Assembly: GCF_014193895.1 (NCBI RefSeq)
Contig: NZ_BLZR01000001.1
Coordinates: forward strand, 1,860,001 to 1,924,000
Length of the DNA stretch: 64,000 bases
Reading direction: 5' to 3'
Source: Clostridium fungisolvens
GTDB lineage: Bacteria > Bacillota > Clostridia > Clostridiales > Clostridiaceae
The notes beneath the pieces were generated by a model, which saw only the letters and a list, made by a program, of their open reading frames with translations, did no database searches and was not told the DNA's origin. This document shows positions 43,175-51,449 of this stretch, in pieces; position 1 is the stretch's first letter; every line of letters begins with the position of its first letter. A program made the translations under genes and the position numbers.

Positions 43175-43209
43175 TGTCCTTTTAACATTTTAGTTAAGAG
43201 GACTTTTTT
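43175..43209 (+). terminator. Riboswitch-controlled terminator of the cbi operon
   Basis: GTCCTTTTAAC / GTTAAGAGGAC stem (one G-U) and TTTTTT tail, 85 bases before cbiM. Confidence 0.85.
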
Positions 43210-43293
43210 ACTGTTTAGAAGACTATAGAATTTTAGTACAAGAACAAAGTGGTTTTAAACAAACATTAAAGTCTATAAAATAGGAGTGTTTAT

Positions 43294-44034
43294 ATGAAAA
43301 AGAAATATCAAATTGCATTAGGTATTTTTATTGCGTTATTATTTATCCCTAGAACAGCATATGCAATGCATATAATGGAGGGATTCTTACCAGCAAAATG
43401 GTGTATTGCTTGGGGAGTTTTAGCAATTCCATTTGTAGTGGTTGGCTTTTTTACAATAAGAGAAAAAGTAAATGAAAATCCTAGAACTAAAATGCTTATA
43501 GCTATGGTAGGAGCTTTTGCCTTTGTATTGTCAGCGTTAAAAATACCTTCAGTTACTGGGAGTTGTTCACATCCTACAGGTGTGGGACTAGGCGCCATAC
43601 TTTTTGGACCAACTATAATGAGTGCTTTAGGAGTAATTGTGTTAATATTTCAGGCTTTGCTTTTAGCGCATGGAGGAATTACAACCTTAGGTGCTAATAC
43701 TTTTTCTATGGCTATAGCAGGACCTTTTGTTTCATATTTTTTGTACAAGATTTTGAAGACACTTAAAGTTTCACAAAGCATATCTGTATTTTTATCTGCA
43801 ATGATTGGAGATTTAATGACATATGTTATAACAGCAATACAGCTTTCATTGGCTTTTCCGGATCAAAGTGGTGGAGTTTTAGCTTCTGCAGCTAAGTTTT
43901 TAGGAATCTTTGCGGTTACTCAAATTCCTCTTGCAATAAGTGAAGGGATATTAACAGTAATTATATTTAATTTGTTAAAGAACTATAATAAGCAGGAATT
44001 AATAGAACTTAAAGTAATATCGAAGGAGGAATAA
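43294..44034 (+). CDS. cbiM: Cobalt ECF transporter substrate-binding component CbiM
   Basis: A 246-residue membrane protein. After a signal peptide of about 24 residues (ending TAYA) comes MHIMEGFLPAKWCIAWG; in CbiM the exposed N-terminal Met-His binds cobalt, and H26 sits at position 2 of the mature protein. SVTGSCSHPTGVGLGAILFGP is the conserved core with the other histidine. Together with CbiN, CbiQ and CbiO it forms the ATP-driven Co(II) importer. Under control of the cobalamin riboswitch. Confidence 0.95.
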   Translation: MKKKYQIALGIFIALLFIPRTAYAMHIMEGFLPAKWCIAWGVLAIPFVVVGFFTIREKVNENPRTKMLIAMVGAFAFVLSALKIPSVTGSCSHPTGVGLGAILFGPTIMSALGVIVLIFQALLLAHGGITTLGANTFSMAIAGPFVSYFLYKILKTLKVSQSISVFLSAMIGDLMTYVITAIQLSLAFPDQSGGVLASAAKFLGIFAVTQIPLAISEGILTVIIFNLLKNYNKQELIELKVISKEE

Positions 44035-44039
44035 TAGCT

Positions 44040-44342
44040 GTGAAGTTGAAAAATAAGAGTCTTCTAATAAAAAATTTTATATTAGCTTTGCTAGTTATAA
44101 TAATAGCTGTGGCTCCACTTGTATTTATTAAAAATGGTGAATTTTCTGGTTCTGATGATCAAGCAAAAAAGGCTATAACAGACATAAATAAGGAATATAA
44201 ACCTTGGTTTTCACCTATATGGCAACCACCTAGTGGGGAAATAGAAAGCTTACTTTTTGCATTACAAGCTGCAATAGGGACAGGTATTGTATGTTATTAT
44301 TTTGGATACCAAAAGGGAAAGTCTAGAAAGGCAGAGAAATAA
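44040..44342 (+). CDS. cbiN: Cobalt transport protein CbiN
   Basis: A 100-residue protein with two TM helices (about 12-30 and 75-92) flanking an extracytoplasmic loop with FSGSDDQAKKAI and YKPWFSPIWQPPSGEIESLLFALQAA, the CbiN hallmark. CbiN helps load cobalt onto CbiM. GTG start with GGAGGA RBS, five bases after cbiM. Confidence 0.93.
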   Translation: MKLKNKSLLIKNFILALLVIIIAVAPLVFIKNGEFSGSDDQAKKAITDINKEYKPWFSPIWQPPSGEIESLLFALQAAIGTGIVCYYFGYQKGKSRKAEK

Positions 44343-44344
44343 AT

Positions 44345-45133
44345 ATGTTTTCGATTGATAAATTAGCATATATATCTGAACTAAGAAGGGTAAATCCAAC
44401 GGAAAAATTTATTTTTGCTATCTTTACTATGTTTATTTGTATTGCTTTAAATAGTACTGTAATTTCAGTGATAGTATTACTTCTCATGTCAGGAATAACT
44501 GTTTTTAAAGGAAAAATTCCCTTAGGAACTTACGTGAAATTAATGTCATTACCACTATCATTCTTGATAGTTGGAATAATCACTATAGCGATAAATATAG
44601 TTCATAGTGCTGATAACTTAATATTTGGATTTAATATATTAAACATTAAGCTAGGGTGTACTTCAGAGAGTTTTGAGACAGCTACGAGTCTGTTTTTTAA
44701 GTCTTTGGCATCAGTTTCATGCTTATACTTTCTAACACTGAGTACGCCATTGTTTGAGGTTTTATCTGTACTAAAAAAACTAAGAGTACCAAAATTATTT
44801 GTTGAATTAATGGGGCTTATATATAGATTTATTTTTGTATTGTTAGACACGGTAAATATGATATATACATCTCAAAATTCAAGGCTTGGGTATTCAACAC
44901 TTAGACTTAGCTACAATTCATTAGCTAAATTAATCTCATCCTTATTTATAAGTTCCTATAAGCGATCACAGGACATTTACACAGCTATGGAATCAAGATG
45001 CTATGACGGTGATATAGACTTGCTTGAAGAAAACTATCCAAGTTTATTTAAAAATATCTTACTAATTGCTTTTACGGAAGCAGCCTTATTAATTATAGCT
45101 TTTAGTGAATATCTTATCAGGGGGAAGATATAA
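44345..45133 (+). CDS. cbiQ: Cobalt ECF transporter T component CbiQ
   Basis: A 262-residue membrane protein with five to six TM helices and the two arginine-centred coupling motifs of T components: near 185 SSLFISSYKRSQDIYTAMESRCYDGD (AMxxR-G type). It links CbiM to the ATPase. It starts two bases after cbiN's stop. Confidence 0.93.
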   Translation: MFSIDKLAYISELRRVNPTEKFIFAIFTMFICIALNSTVISVIVLLLMSGITVFKGKIPLGTYVKLMSLPLSFLIVGIITIAINIVHSADNLIFGFNILNIKLGCTSESFETATSLFFKSLASVSCLYFLTLSTPLFEVLSVLKKLRVPKLFVELMGLIYRFIFVLLDTVNMIYTSQNSRLGYSTLRLSYNSLAKLISSLFISSYKRSQDIYTAMESRCYDGDIDLLEENYPSLFKNILLIAFTEAALLIIAFSEYLIRGKI

Positions 45134-45183
45134 GGTTTAACACTTTAACTTAGGATTACATTTAAATTATTGGAGGAAATATA

Positions 45184-46029
45184 GTGAGTGAATACATACT
45201 TGAAACTAAAAATTTAAGCTTTAAATATCAGGATGGGACTAAGGCTTTGAATAATATAAATTTAAAAATAGAAAAAGGAAAGAAAATATCTTTTCTAGGT
45301 GTCAATGGTTCAGGTAAGTCCACATTGTTTTTGAATTTTAATGGTGTATTAAAGCCCACGGAAGGAAAGTTAATATACGACAAAAAAGAGGTTAAATATA
45401 ACAGAAATTCCTTGATGGAACTAAGAAAAAATGTAGGAATTGTGTTTCAAGATCCTGAGAATCAACTTTTTTCAGCAAATGTATATCAAGAAGTTTCCTT
45501 TGGCGCTATGAACTTAAAACTTGATACAGTAGAAGTAAAGAGTAGAGTGGATAAAGCTCTAAAAAATGTTGAGCTGTATAGTTATAAGGATAAGGCTGTT
45601 CATTTTCTAAGCTATGGGCAGAAAAAAAGGGTATCCATTGCAGATATACTTGTGATGGAGCCAGAAATAATAGTTTTTGATGAACCAACTTCAAGCCTTG
45701 ACCCTAAACATTCAAAACAGATTGTGAAAATATTTGATGAATTAAACGAAAGAGGAATAACAGTTATTTTATCTACTCATGATGTGGAACTTGCATATAC
45801 TTGGTCAGATTATATTTTTGTAATGAAGGATGGAGAGATAGTCAAAGAAGGCAATCCAACTGAGATTTTCTCAGATGATAATTTAATTGATGAATGTTAT
45901 TTGGAAAAGCCAATGATTTTCGAAATTTATCAAAATTTATGCAAGACAGGACAGGTGAATTCTACCGAAGACATACCTAGAAATAAGCAGGAACTTTATA
46001 AATTAATAAGTTCCATAGGACAAAAATAG
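45184..46029 (+). CDS. cbiO: Cobalt ECF transporter ATPase CbiO
   Basis: A 281-residue ABC ATPase: Walker A GVNGSGKST, Q-loop VFQDPENQLF, signature LSYGQKKRVSIA (Tyr replaces the usual first Gly), Walker B IVFDEPTSSLD and H-loop STHD. GTG start after GGAGGAAATATA. It ends the operon. A long palindrome (B repeat) lies 70 bases downstream and probably terminates both this operon and the convergent tubY-like gene. Confidence 0.95.
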   Translation: MSEYILETKNLSFKYQDGTKALNNINLKIEKGKKISFLGVNGSGKSTLFLNFNGVLKPTEGKLIYDKKEVKYNRNSLMELRKNVGIVFQDPENQLFSANVYQEVSFGAMNLKLDTVEVKSRVDKALKNVELYSYKDKAVHFLSYGQKKRVSIADILVMEPEIIVFDEPTSSLDPKHSKQIVKIFDELNERGITVILSTHDVELAYTWSDYIFVMKDGEIVKEGNPTEIFSDDNLIDECYLEKPMIFEIYQNLCKTGQVNSTEDIPRNKQELYKLISSIGQK

Positions 46030-46074
46030 AAAAACGATGAAAAGTAAATATAAGATTTACGGTGCAACCATCAA

Positions 46075-46211
46075 ATTAGCTCCTACTAAAGATATTAAAG
46101 AGTTCCTAACTCAACTATTAATTTATACATGCCCAAAAATCCCCAGAAGCCGGGATTTTCAAACAAGTATAAATTAAGTTTCGATATATGAACTCTTTAG
46201 TAGTAGCTAAT
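46075..46211. terminator. Extended hairpin around repeat B, convergent terminator
   Basis: Outside the B element, ATTAGCTCCTACTAAA (46075-46090) pairs with TTTAGTAGTAGCTAAT (46196-46211), giving a very long stem between cbiO (+) and the tubY-like gene (-). Confidence 0.55.
46097..46198. repeat. Palindromic repeat family B, copy 3
   Basis: AAAGAGTTCCTAACTCAACT...TCGATATATGAACTCTTT with the centre CCCCAGAAGCCGGGATTTTC, nearly identical to the copies at 14528 and 60249. Confidence 0.9.
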
Positions 46212-46269
46212 TCTAATTTTGTTAAGCTTATATTTTTTAAACATGAGTATTAAATTATTTTTTAAGATT

Positions 46270-47109
46270 TCATTTAGCTTTAATTGATTGAAGTAATTTT
46301 CCTAAAAAACCAGTTTCATTATTAGTACTCATTTCAATTTCATATTGAGTATAGTAGGCATCTTGCATTACTCGTTTGAAATCTTTTACTTCTTTTATTA
46401 AACTCTCATTACCATCCGAAGAGGACTTGGAGAATTTATCAAAGTTGCTTTGCAAATGAAGTTTTAACTCATTATTTTTAAGGTGAATTTTTTCAGAAAT
46501 AACATCTGAAATATTTGTCAGAAGATTGTCGTGTAACCCTTTGTTAATTTCATTAAAATCTTCGAGTTTTGAGTGAAGATATTGTTCAATCTGCGTTTGA
46601 AGGGTTTGTTTAAATTCATTAAGACTTTTATTTTGGGCCTCGATGATTGATGAAGTAATATTTTGAAGTATTAGTGAATTGGCATTTTGTATATCTTTAA
46701 TGAATTCAGTCTTAAAATTATCAAGTTGAATTTGTTGCTCTTGCTTAATTGATACAATAAGATCTTCTACTGATAAGAGATTACTTTCTGAATACTCAAC
46801 TTCAGTTTCATCTAAAGGTAGCTTACTATAATAATCTTCAATTTCTTTAAGAGTCATACCTCTATTCTTAAGTTTTATGAGTAGCTCTAATTTGTCAACA
46901 TCTTTATTGGTATAGCGTAATTCTTTATGAACTATTTCTATTTTAAGAAGATCATCAAATATATTTGTATAATATTTAATATTGCTAATGTCTTCTTTTA
47001 ACAAATCAGCAACCTGATCAATAGAATAGTATAATATTTCGCCTCTTTTTTTATTTTGAATTTTATAATCAATTTTTTGTCCATCTATATATTTATCTTT
47101 ATTATCCAT
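46270..47109 (-). CDS. TubY-like MerR-HTH coiled-coil protein
   Basis: A 279-residue protein: residues 25-100 form a MerR-like winged helix (YYSIDQVADLLKEDISNIKYYTNIFDDLLKI and LRYTNKDVDKLELLIKLKNRGMTLKEIEDYY), followed by a coiled coil of about 130 residues rich in Gln/Asn/Ser and a final KDFKRVMQDAYYTQYEIE segment. This is the design of TubY, the third protein of the phage c-st tubulin partition system. It is divergent from the TubZ-like gene with a 149-base spacer, strong support for a joint role. ATG at 47109 fits RBS AAGGGGG; TTG at 47118 is too close to it. Also could be a general chromosomal MerR-coiled-coil regulator. Confidence 0.65.
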   Translation of the reverse strand: MDNKDKYIDGQKIDYKIQNKKRGEILYYSIDQVADLLKEDISNIKYYTNIFDDLLKIEIVHKELRYTNKDVDKLELLIKLKNRGMTLKEIEDYYSKLPLDETEVEYSESNLLSVEDLIVSIKQEQQIQLDNFKTEFIKDIQNANSLILQNITSSIIEAQNKSLNEFKQTLQTQIEQYLHSKLEDFNEINKGLHDNLLTNISDVISEKIHLKNNELKLHLQSNFDKFSKSSSDGNESLIKEVKDFKRVMQDAYYTQYEIEMSTNNETGFLGKLLQSIKAK

Positions 47110-47258
47110 AATAATCAATCCCCCTTATTATTTTTCGAGCACATGACTGATAAGCTTAAGTGAAAATTATAATTATTTTAAAAAAATAATTAAATATGTA
47201 ATGTTGGAGTGATTTTCTCCGATAATATATGTATAGAACATGGTAAGGGAGAGTTATT

Positions 47259-48299
47259 ATGGAAAAAGGAAAAATGTTATTAGTGTCATTAGGACAAGGT
47301 GCAGGAAATATAGTTGATGGATTGTTAAGTAGGAATTCTAGATATAATGGATTGTTTTTAAATAGCAGCTTGTTTGATGTTAAGCCATTAAAAAATGCTG
47401 ATATGGCAAAGAACGTATATGTTTATCCAGGAACCGATGGTTCAGGAAGAGATAGAAATAAATCAAAGGAAATGATTAAAGATAATATTAATCCAATAGG
47501 AACACTACTAAGTAAGTATCCTCTGACAGAAGTAGTTGTAGTATTTACTACAATGGCTGGGGGAACAGGTTCTGGTGCAATAAAAACCTTTATACAAATA
47601 GCGAAAAAGGTATTACCAAATGCTAAAGTGAATGTAGTAGCAATCTTACCTAGCTTAAAGGAAGATGAGTTAGCATTTAAAAACACTATAGAATGTTGGA
47701 ATGACATAAATAGTATAATGGATTTGATAAATGACGTTAAGTTTGTAGATAACAATAAGAGAAATACATATAAAGAAATTAATAATGAAGTTATTGAAAG
47801 TTTAGATTTATCATACAACATAATAGGTATTCATGCTGATGGAAGTATAGACAACAAAGATTCCTTTAGGATAAATACTGCAGAGGGATCTGGGTTAGTA
47901 TTAAAACTATATGATGGTTTGAAGGATGCTAAAACTGCTGTTGATTTAGCTATACAAAATAGCGTATTTGTTCAACCAGATACGTATGACTGTGATTACC
48001 TAGGAATCAACCTGAAAATTGACGGATACGATCCGTATGAAGTTTCTAAATTATTTGAAGTTTACAGAAGCACATATATAACGTACAATAACAAGAATAA
48101 CATAATAGTACTTGGAGGCTGTGAAACTCCAACAGAATCAATAAAATTAATAAAGATGGCTTTAGAAGATAAGAACAAAAGAAAACTTACAAGAAATAGA
48201 AAAAGAAGTGTTATCATTGATTTGGATACAGATAGTGAAGAAAACAAAGAAGAAATTGATGGCCTTAGCGATTTGTTTGAGGATAATTATGCTTTTTAA
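47259..48299 (+). CDS. TubZ-like tubulin/FtsZ-superfamily GTPase
   Basis: A 346-residue protein with the tubulin signature MAGGTGSG (GGTGSG at 101-106, T4 loop) and the N-terminal T1 loop LGQGAGN (12-17), then GLFLNSSLFDV (T2-like) and a PGTDGSGRDR T3 region. Length and these loops fit TubZ and PhuZ better than FtsZ: there is no FtsA/ZipA-binding tail, and the C-terminus is Lys/Arg-rich followed by acidic residues (KNKRKLTRNRKR...EENKEEIDG). TubZ forms treadmilling filaments that move plasmids or phage DNA. Divergent from the TubY-like gene. RBS AAGGGAGAG. Confidence 0.82.
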   Translation: MEKGKMLLVSLGQGAGNIVDGLLSRNSRYNGLFLNSSLFDVKPLKNADMAKNVYVYPGTDGSGRDRNKSKEMIKDNINPIGTLLSKYPLTEVVVVFTTMAGGTGSGAIKTFIQIAKKVLPNAKVNVVAILPSLKEDELAFKNTIECWNDINSIMDLINDVKFVDNNKRNTYKEINNEVIESLDLSYNIIGIHADGSIDNKDSFRINTAEGSGLVLKLYDGLKDAKTAVDLAIQNSVFVQPDTYDCDYLGINLKIDGYDPYEVSKLFEVYRSTYITYNNKNNIIVLGGCETPTESIKLIKMALEDKNKRKLTRNRKRSVIIDLDTDSEENKEEIDGLSDLFEDNYAF

Positions 48300-48344
48300 A
48301 AAGAGCTTGGAAATTTTAGTAATAGAATAGTTGAATTATAAAAT

Positions 48345-48380
48345 AAGAAGAATCCTACGACGTTTGGGTTCTTCTTTTTA
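48345..48380 (+). terminator. Intrinsic terminator after the TubZ-like gene
   Basis: AAGAAGAATCC / GGGTTCTTCTT stem, 10-base loop, TTTT tail. Confidence 0.85.
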
Positions 48381-48541
48381 TTACATAGGATAGAATTTTA
48401 GTGACAACAAAATTTATTAATTTTAAGTATAATAAAGCCTATTAAAGGTTTTATAAAAACTTTTATTTGAAGTGTATACATGCACATATTCAGAATTATA
48501 ACATAATATAATTCTGTAAAATTATATAAAGAAGGAATAAC

Positions 48542-49249
48542 ATGTATAATAATTATTGGGGTTACCCAAATCCTTATTTTAATAACATGGCCATGTATAA
48601 TCCATACAATATGTACTATGGCTATTACATTTATCCTTTTAATCATCTCTATAATACACCAATGTATCATCATCAACATTATAATCAATACCAAAATCAG
48701 TACCATAATCCATACCATAATCAGGAGAATAGAGATTTTGATTCATATTATGTTCCTTTCAATGATGAAGAGGTATATGGATTTAGAGCTGATGCACCAC
48801 AACCAACTGCTGTTGGCGGTGGAAGTCCAGTTACCCTAAAAGACTATGGTCCACAACCTTATACTGTTAATATTAATGAAGCCACAAAACAGAATAATAC
48901 TTTCCGTACTGCTCTGTGGACAGGTAGACATCTTCAAGTTACTTTAATGAGCATTGATATCGGAGATAGTATAGGACTTGAAATTCACCCTAATGTTGAT
49001 CAATTTTTAAGAATTGAACAAGGACAAGGGATTGTTAGGATGGGAAAAACTAAAGAGAAAATGGATTTTCAAGCAAATGTGGCAGATGAATTTGCAATCA
49101 TGGTTCCAGCTGGTACATGGCATAATGTAATTAATACAGGGAATGTACCTCTTAAACTATATTCCATTTATGCACCTCCTCAACATCCACATGGCACTGT
49201 TCATGTTACAAAAGCAAATGCAGAAGCTGCTGAAGCAAAGAAACGTTAA
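48542..49249 (+). CDS. Cupin-domain protein with Tyr/Asn/His-rich N-terminus, possible spore-coat protein
   Basis: Residues 1-65 are almost entirely Tyr, Asn, His, Met, Pro and Gln (MYNNYWGYPNPYF...), without signal peptide. Residues 95-225 are a cupin: LQVTLMSIDIGDSIGLEIHPNVDQFLRIEQGQGIVRMG with IEQGQG and a second motif PAGTWHNVINTGNVPLKLYSIYAPP. One metal-binding His set (H-x-x...E; H-N) is present. Tyr/Asn/His-rich heads are typical of clostridial and bacillar spore-coat and exosporium proteins, so a coat-associated enzyme is a reasonable guess. RBS GAAGGAAT. Confidence 0.75.
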   Translation: MYNNYWGYPNPYFNNMAMYNPYNMYYGYYIYPFNHLYNTPMYHHQHYNQYQNQYHNPYHNQENRDFDSYYVPFNDEEVYGFRADAPQPTAVGGGSPVTLKDYGPQPYTVNINEATKQNNTFRTALWTGRHLQVTLMSIDIGDSIGLEIHPNVDQFLRIEQGQGIVRMGKTKEKMDFQANVADEFAIMVPAGTWHNVINTGNVPLKLYSIYAPPQHPHGTVHVTKANAEAAEAKKR

Positions 49250-49387
49250 TTAGTAATAATAATCTTAATGTTTTCATCAATTACTTGAAGGAAATATATT
49301 GATATGTTATGATGATTTTATAAAACTTAATAAATACTTAGAGATATATTACTTTCATTGGAGTTTAATTTTTGAAAGAGTATGACA

Positions 49388-49433
49388 TAAAACTACGTGC
49401 TTTGAAAATGATTTTCCGATTGAAGTAGTACAT
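49388..49433. repeat. Fragment of repeat family A
   Basis: CATAAAACTACGTGCTTTGAAAATGATTTTCCGATTGAAGTAGTACATCC is the right arm of an A element with a shortened left arm, directly before the TPP riboswitch. Confidence 0.5.
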
Positions 49434-49530
49434 CCTTAACACAGGGGTGTTGGATTTGGCCAACTGAGATTAAGAACCGCAATTCTTTGACCCTAAAACC
49501 TGAACTGGGTAATGCCAGCGTAGGAAGTTG
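49430..49530 (+). promoter_or_regulatory. TPP riboswitch
   Basis: The thi-box core is clear: ACAGGGGTG, CAACTGAGATTAAGAACCGC, TTTGACCCTAAAACCTGAACTGGGTAATGCCAGCGTAGGAAG. The CUGAGA and ACCUGAnCUGGnUAAUGCCAGCGUAGG elements bind pyrimidine and pyrophosphate. It precedes thiM-thiE. Confidence 0.96.
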
Positions 49531-49550
49531 TTTATTTGAAATGTTAATTT

Positions 49551-49581
49551 AAGCACAAATCCTATGGGTTTGTGCTTTTTT
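49551..49581 (+). terminator. Terminator controlled by the TPP riboswitch
   Basis: AAGCACAAATCC / GGGTTTGTGCTT stem and a run of T, about 20 bases after the aptamer and 255 bases before thiM. Confidence 0.9.
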
Positions 49582-49732
49582 ACTGTATAGGAAATTATAG
49601 AACCTTAAAGCTAGCTAAACCTATAGCTTTCAATGATCTTGTAATTTTTTATGGCTATACAATAAAAATTAAAACTTATTCGTCTGCCAGGTTTTTCTCA
49701 TATATATTCTGGAAGGCAGATGCATAAGAAAC
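49577..49732. repeat. Palindromic repeat family C plus flanking D hairpin, copy 5'-of-thi
   Basis: C part 49577-49668 with inverted ends TTTTTACTGTATAG / CTATACAATAAAA and core AAGCTAGCTAAACC...TTTCAATGATCTTG. Immediately after it comes a D segment AAAACTTATTCGTCTGCCAG...CTGGAAGGCAGATGCATAAG forming a second hairpin. The same C+D composite occurs at 51444-51602. Confidence 0.75.
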
Positions 49733-49834
49733 TGTAAATGCATTGATTTTGGACAAGTATAAGGGCTAATGTAAAGAAGTCCTAGATGAATAATTGCTAA
49801 ATAAAATAATATTAACCTGGAGGTAGATTAACAA

Positions 49835-50671
49835 ATGGGAATAAATAAAAAGGTTTCAGAAGCATTAAACAACGTAAGGGAGAAAACTCCTTTAGTACAT
49901 CATATAACAAACTATGTAACTGTAAATGATTGTGCTAATATAACTTTAGCAATAGGTGGATCACCAGTAATGGCTGATGATATCAACGAAGTACGTGACA
50001 TGGTATCACTTGCTTCAGCTTTCGTTATAAATATTGGAACTTTAAATAGCAGAACTGTGGAAGCAATGCTTGAAGGCGGAAAAAGAGCTAACGAGTTAAA
50101 TATTCCTGTTGTCTTAGATCCAGTTGGTGCTGGTGCAACAGCTTATAGAACAGAAGTAGCAAAGAGAATATTAAATGAAGTAAAGTTATCAGTTGTAAGA
50201 GGAAACCTTTCAGAAATAAAGACTTTATACGGTATAGAAACTCAAACTAAAGGAGTAGACTCAGGAGAAACTATAGACGAAAATGCTGATGAGTTTACAA
50301 TAGCAAAAGAAGTGGCGAAAAACTTTGCAAAGAAGTTAAATACAGTAGTTGCAATAACTGGAGCAGTGGATATCATAACAGATGGAAATACACTATATAC
50401 AGCACATAATGGACATAAGATTATGGCTAAAATTACAGGGACTGGTTGTATGTGTACGTCACTAATTGGTTCATACTTGGGGGCAACAGACAGTGCTCTT
50501 ATAGCAGCTCTTGCAGGTATTACTTCTATGAGCATTGCAGGAGAAGTAGCATACGAAAATCTAGATAAGAATAATGAAAGTACGGGTACATTAAAATCAA
50601 GAATAATAGATGGCATATACAATCTAAATGAGGATGTAATAATTGAAAGAGGAAGAATAAATGAAGAGTAA
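49835..50671 (+). CDS. thiM: Hydroxyethylthiazole kinase ThiM
   Basis: A 278-residue ribokinase-fold kinase: PLVHHITNYVTVNDCANITLAIGGSPVMADD opens it, VVLDPVGAGATAYR binds substrate, NLSEIKTLYG and the ATP-site ITGTGCM are conserved (the catalytic Cys is in TGTGCMC). It phosphorylates 4-methyl-5-hydroxyethylthiazole for thiamine salvage. TPP-riboswitch controlled. RBS CTGGAGGTA. Its end overlaps thiE by 11 bases. Confidence 0.96.
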   Translation: MGINKKVSEALNNVREKTPLVHHITNYVTVNDCANITLAIGGSPVMADDINEVRDMVSLASAFVINIGTLNSRTVEAMLEGGKRANELNIPVVLDPVGAGATAYRTEVAKRILNEVKLSVVRGNLSEIKTLYGIETQTKGVDSGETIDENADEFTIAKEVAKNFAKKLNTVVAITGAVDIITDGNTLYTAHNGHKIMAKITGTGCMCTSLIGSYLGATDSALIAALAGITSMSIAGEVAYENLDKNNESTGTLKSRIIDGIYNLNEDVIIERGRINEE

Positions 50672-51281
50672 TATAGATTACAAGCTTTATCTAGTTACGG
50701 ATAGAGGAATATTAAAAGGAAGAGATATAGCTGTTGCTGTTGAAGATGCAATAAGGGGTGGCGCAACTCTAGTTCAGCTTAGAGAGAAAGATATAACTAC
50801 TTCTGATTTTTATAAGGTAGCCTTAAAGGTTAAAGAAGTTACAAGCAGTTACGGGGTCCCTCTTATAATAAATGATAGAATCGATATTGCATTAGCAGTT
50901 GACGCTGAAGGAATTCATGTAGGACAAAGTGATATGCCTTGTGAAGTAGTGAGAAAAATAGTTGGAAAGGATAAGATAGTTGGTGTGTCTACTTCAACTA
51001 TTGAAGAAGCTAAAAAGGCGGAAAAAGATGGAGCTGATTACATAGGTGTAGGAGCTGTATTTCCAACAAGTTCAAAGGATGATGCAAAGTCAGTATCTAT
51101 AGAATTACTTAAAGCAATAAAGGAAAGTGTATCTATTCCGGTTGTAGCTATTGGAGGTATTTCATCAAAAAATGTAGCACTTCTTAAACCTGCAAATATC
51201 GAAGGGGTAGCTGTAATATCGGATATTTTAGGTAAAGATGAAATAACTTTAGCTGCGAAGGAATTGAAGGAATTGATATAA
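50661..51281 (+). CDS. thiE: Thiamine phosphate synthase ThiE
   Basis: A 206-residue TIM-barrel enzyme: YLVTDRG, GGATLVQLREKDITT, PLIINDRIDIALAVDAEGIHVGQSDMP, and the phosphate-binding DYIGVGAVFPTSSKDDA...VAIGGI. It joins the phosphorylated thiazole from ThiM with HMP-PP to make thiamine phosphate. Both genes together allow salvage of the thiazole; no thiD or thiC is in the window. Confidence 0.96.
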   Translation: MKSNIDYKLYLVTDRGILKGRDIAVAVEDAIRGGATLVQLREKDITTSDFYKVALKVKEVTSSYGVPLIINDRIDIALAVDAEGIHVGQSDMPCEVVRKIVGKDKIVGVSTSTIEEAKKAEKDGADYIGVGAVFPTSSKDDAKSVSIELLKAIKESVSIPVVAIGGISSKNVALLKPANIEGVAVISDILGKDEITLAAKELKELI

Positions 51282-51402
51282 CTTTGGCTTGTTTGTAAGC
51301 TTATTAATAAATAAAGAGTTGCTGTTTAAGGAAAAGTGTATATAATCCTCAATGTATGGATATATTTTCCAGGAAATAGTGAGCGAAAATCAATTAAATT
51401 AG

Positions 51403-51449
51403 AAGGATAATAAGGAAATATAATTTTTATTTCTTTATTATCCTTTTTT
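51403..51449 (+). terminator. Strong terminator after thiE
   Basis: AAGGATAATAAGGAAATA pairs perfectly with TATTTCTTTATTATCCTT and is followed by TTTT. Confidence 0.93.

Noticed and set aside
42731..43209. An insertion sequence in the cobalt leader
   Set aside because: Only non-coding palindromes are present; no transposase.
47259..48299. Housekeeping FtsZ
   Set aside because: Lacks FtsZ C-terminal tail motif and division-cluster neighbours; the T1 and T3 loops and the partner gene fit TubZ better.
48398..48718. Minus-strand frame opposite the cupin head
   Set aside because: Mirror of the low-complexity Tyr/Asn/His codons; Ile/Met-rich artefact.
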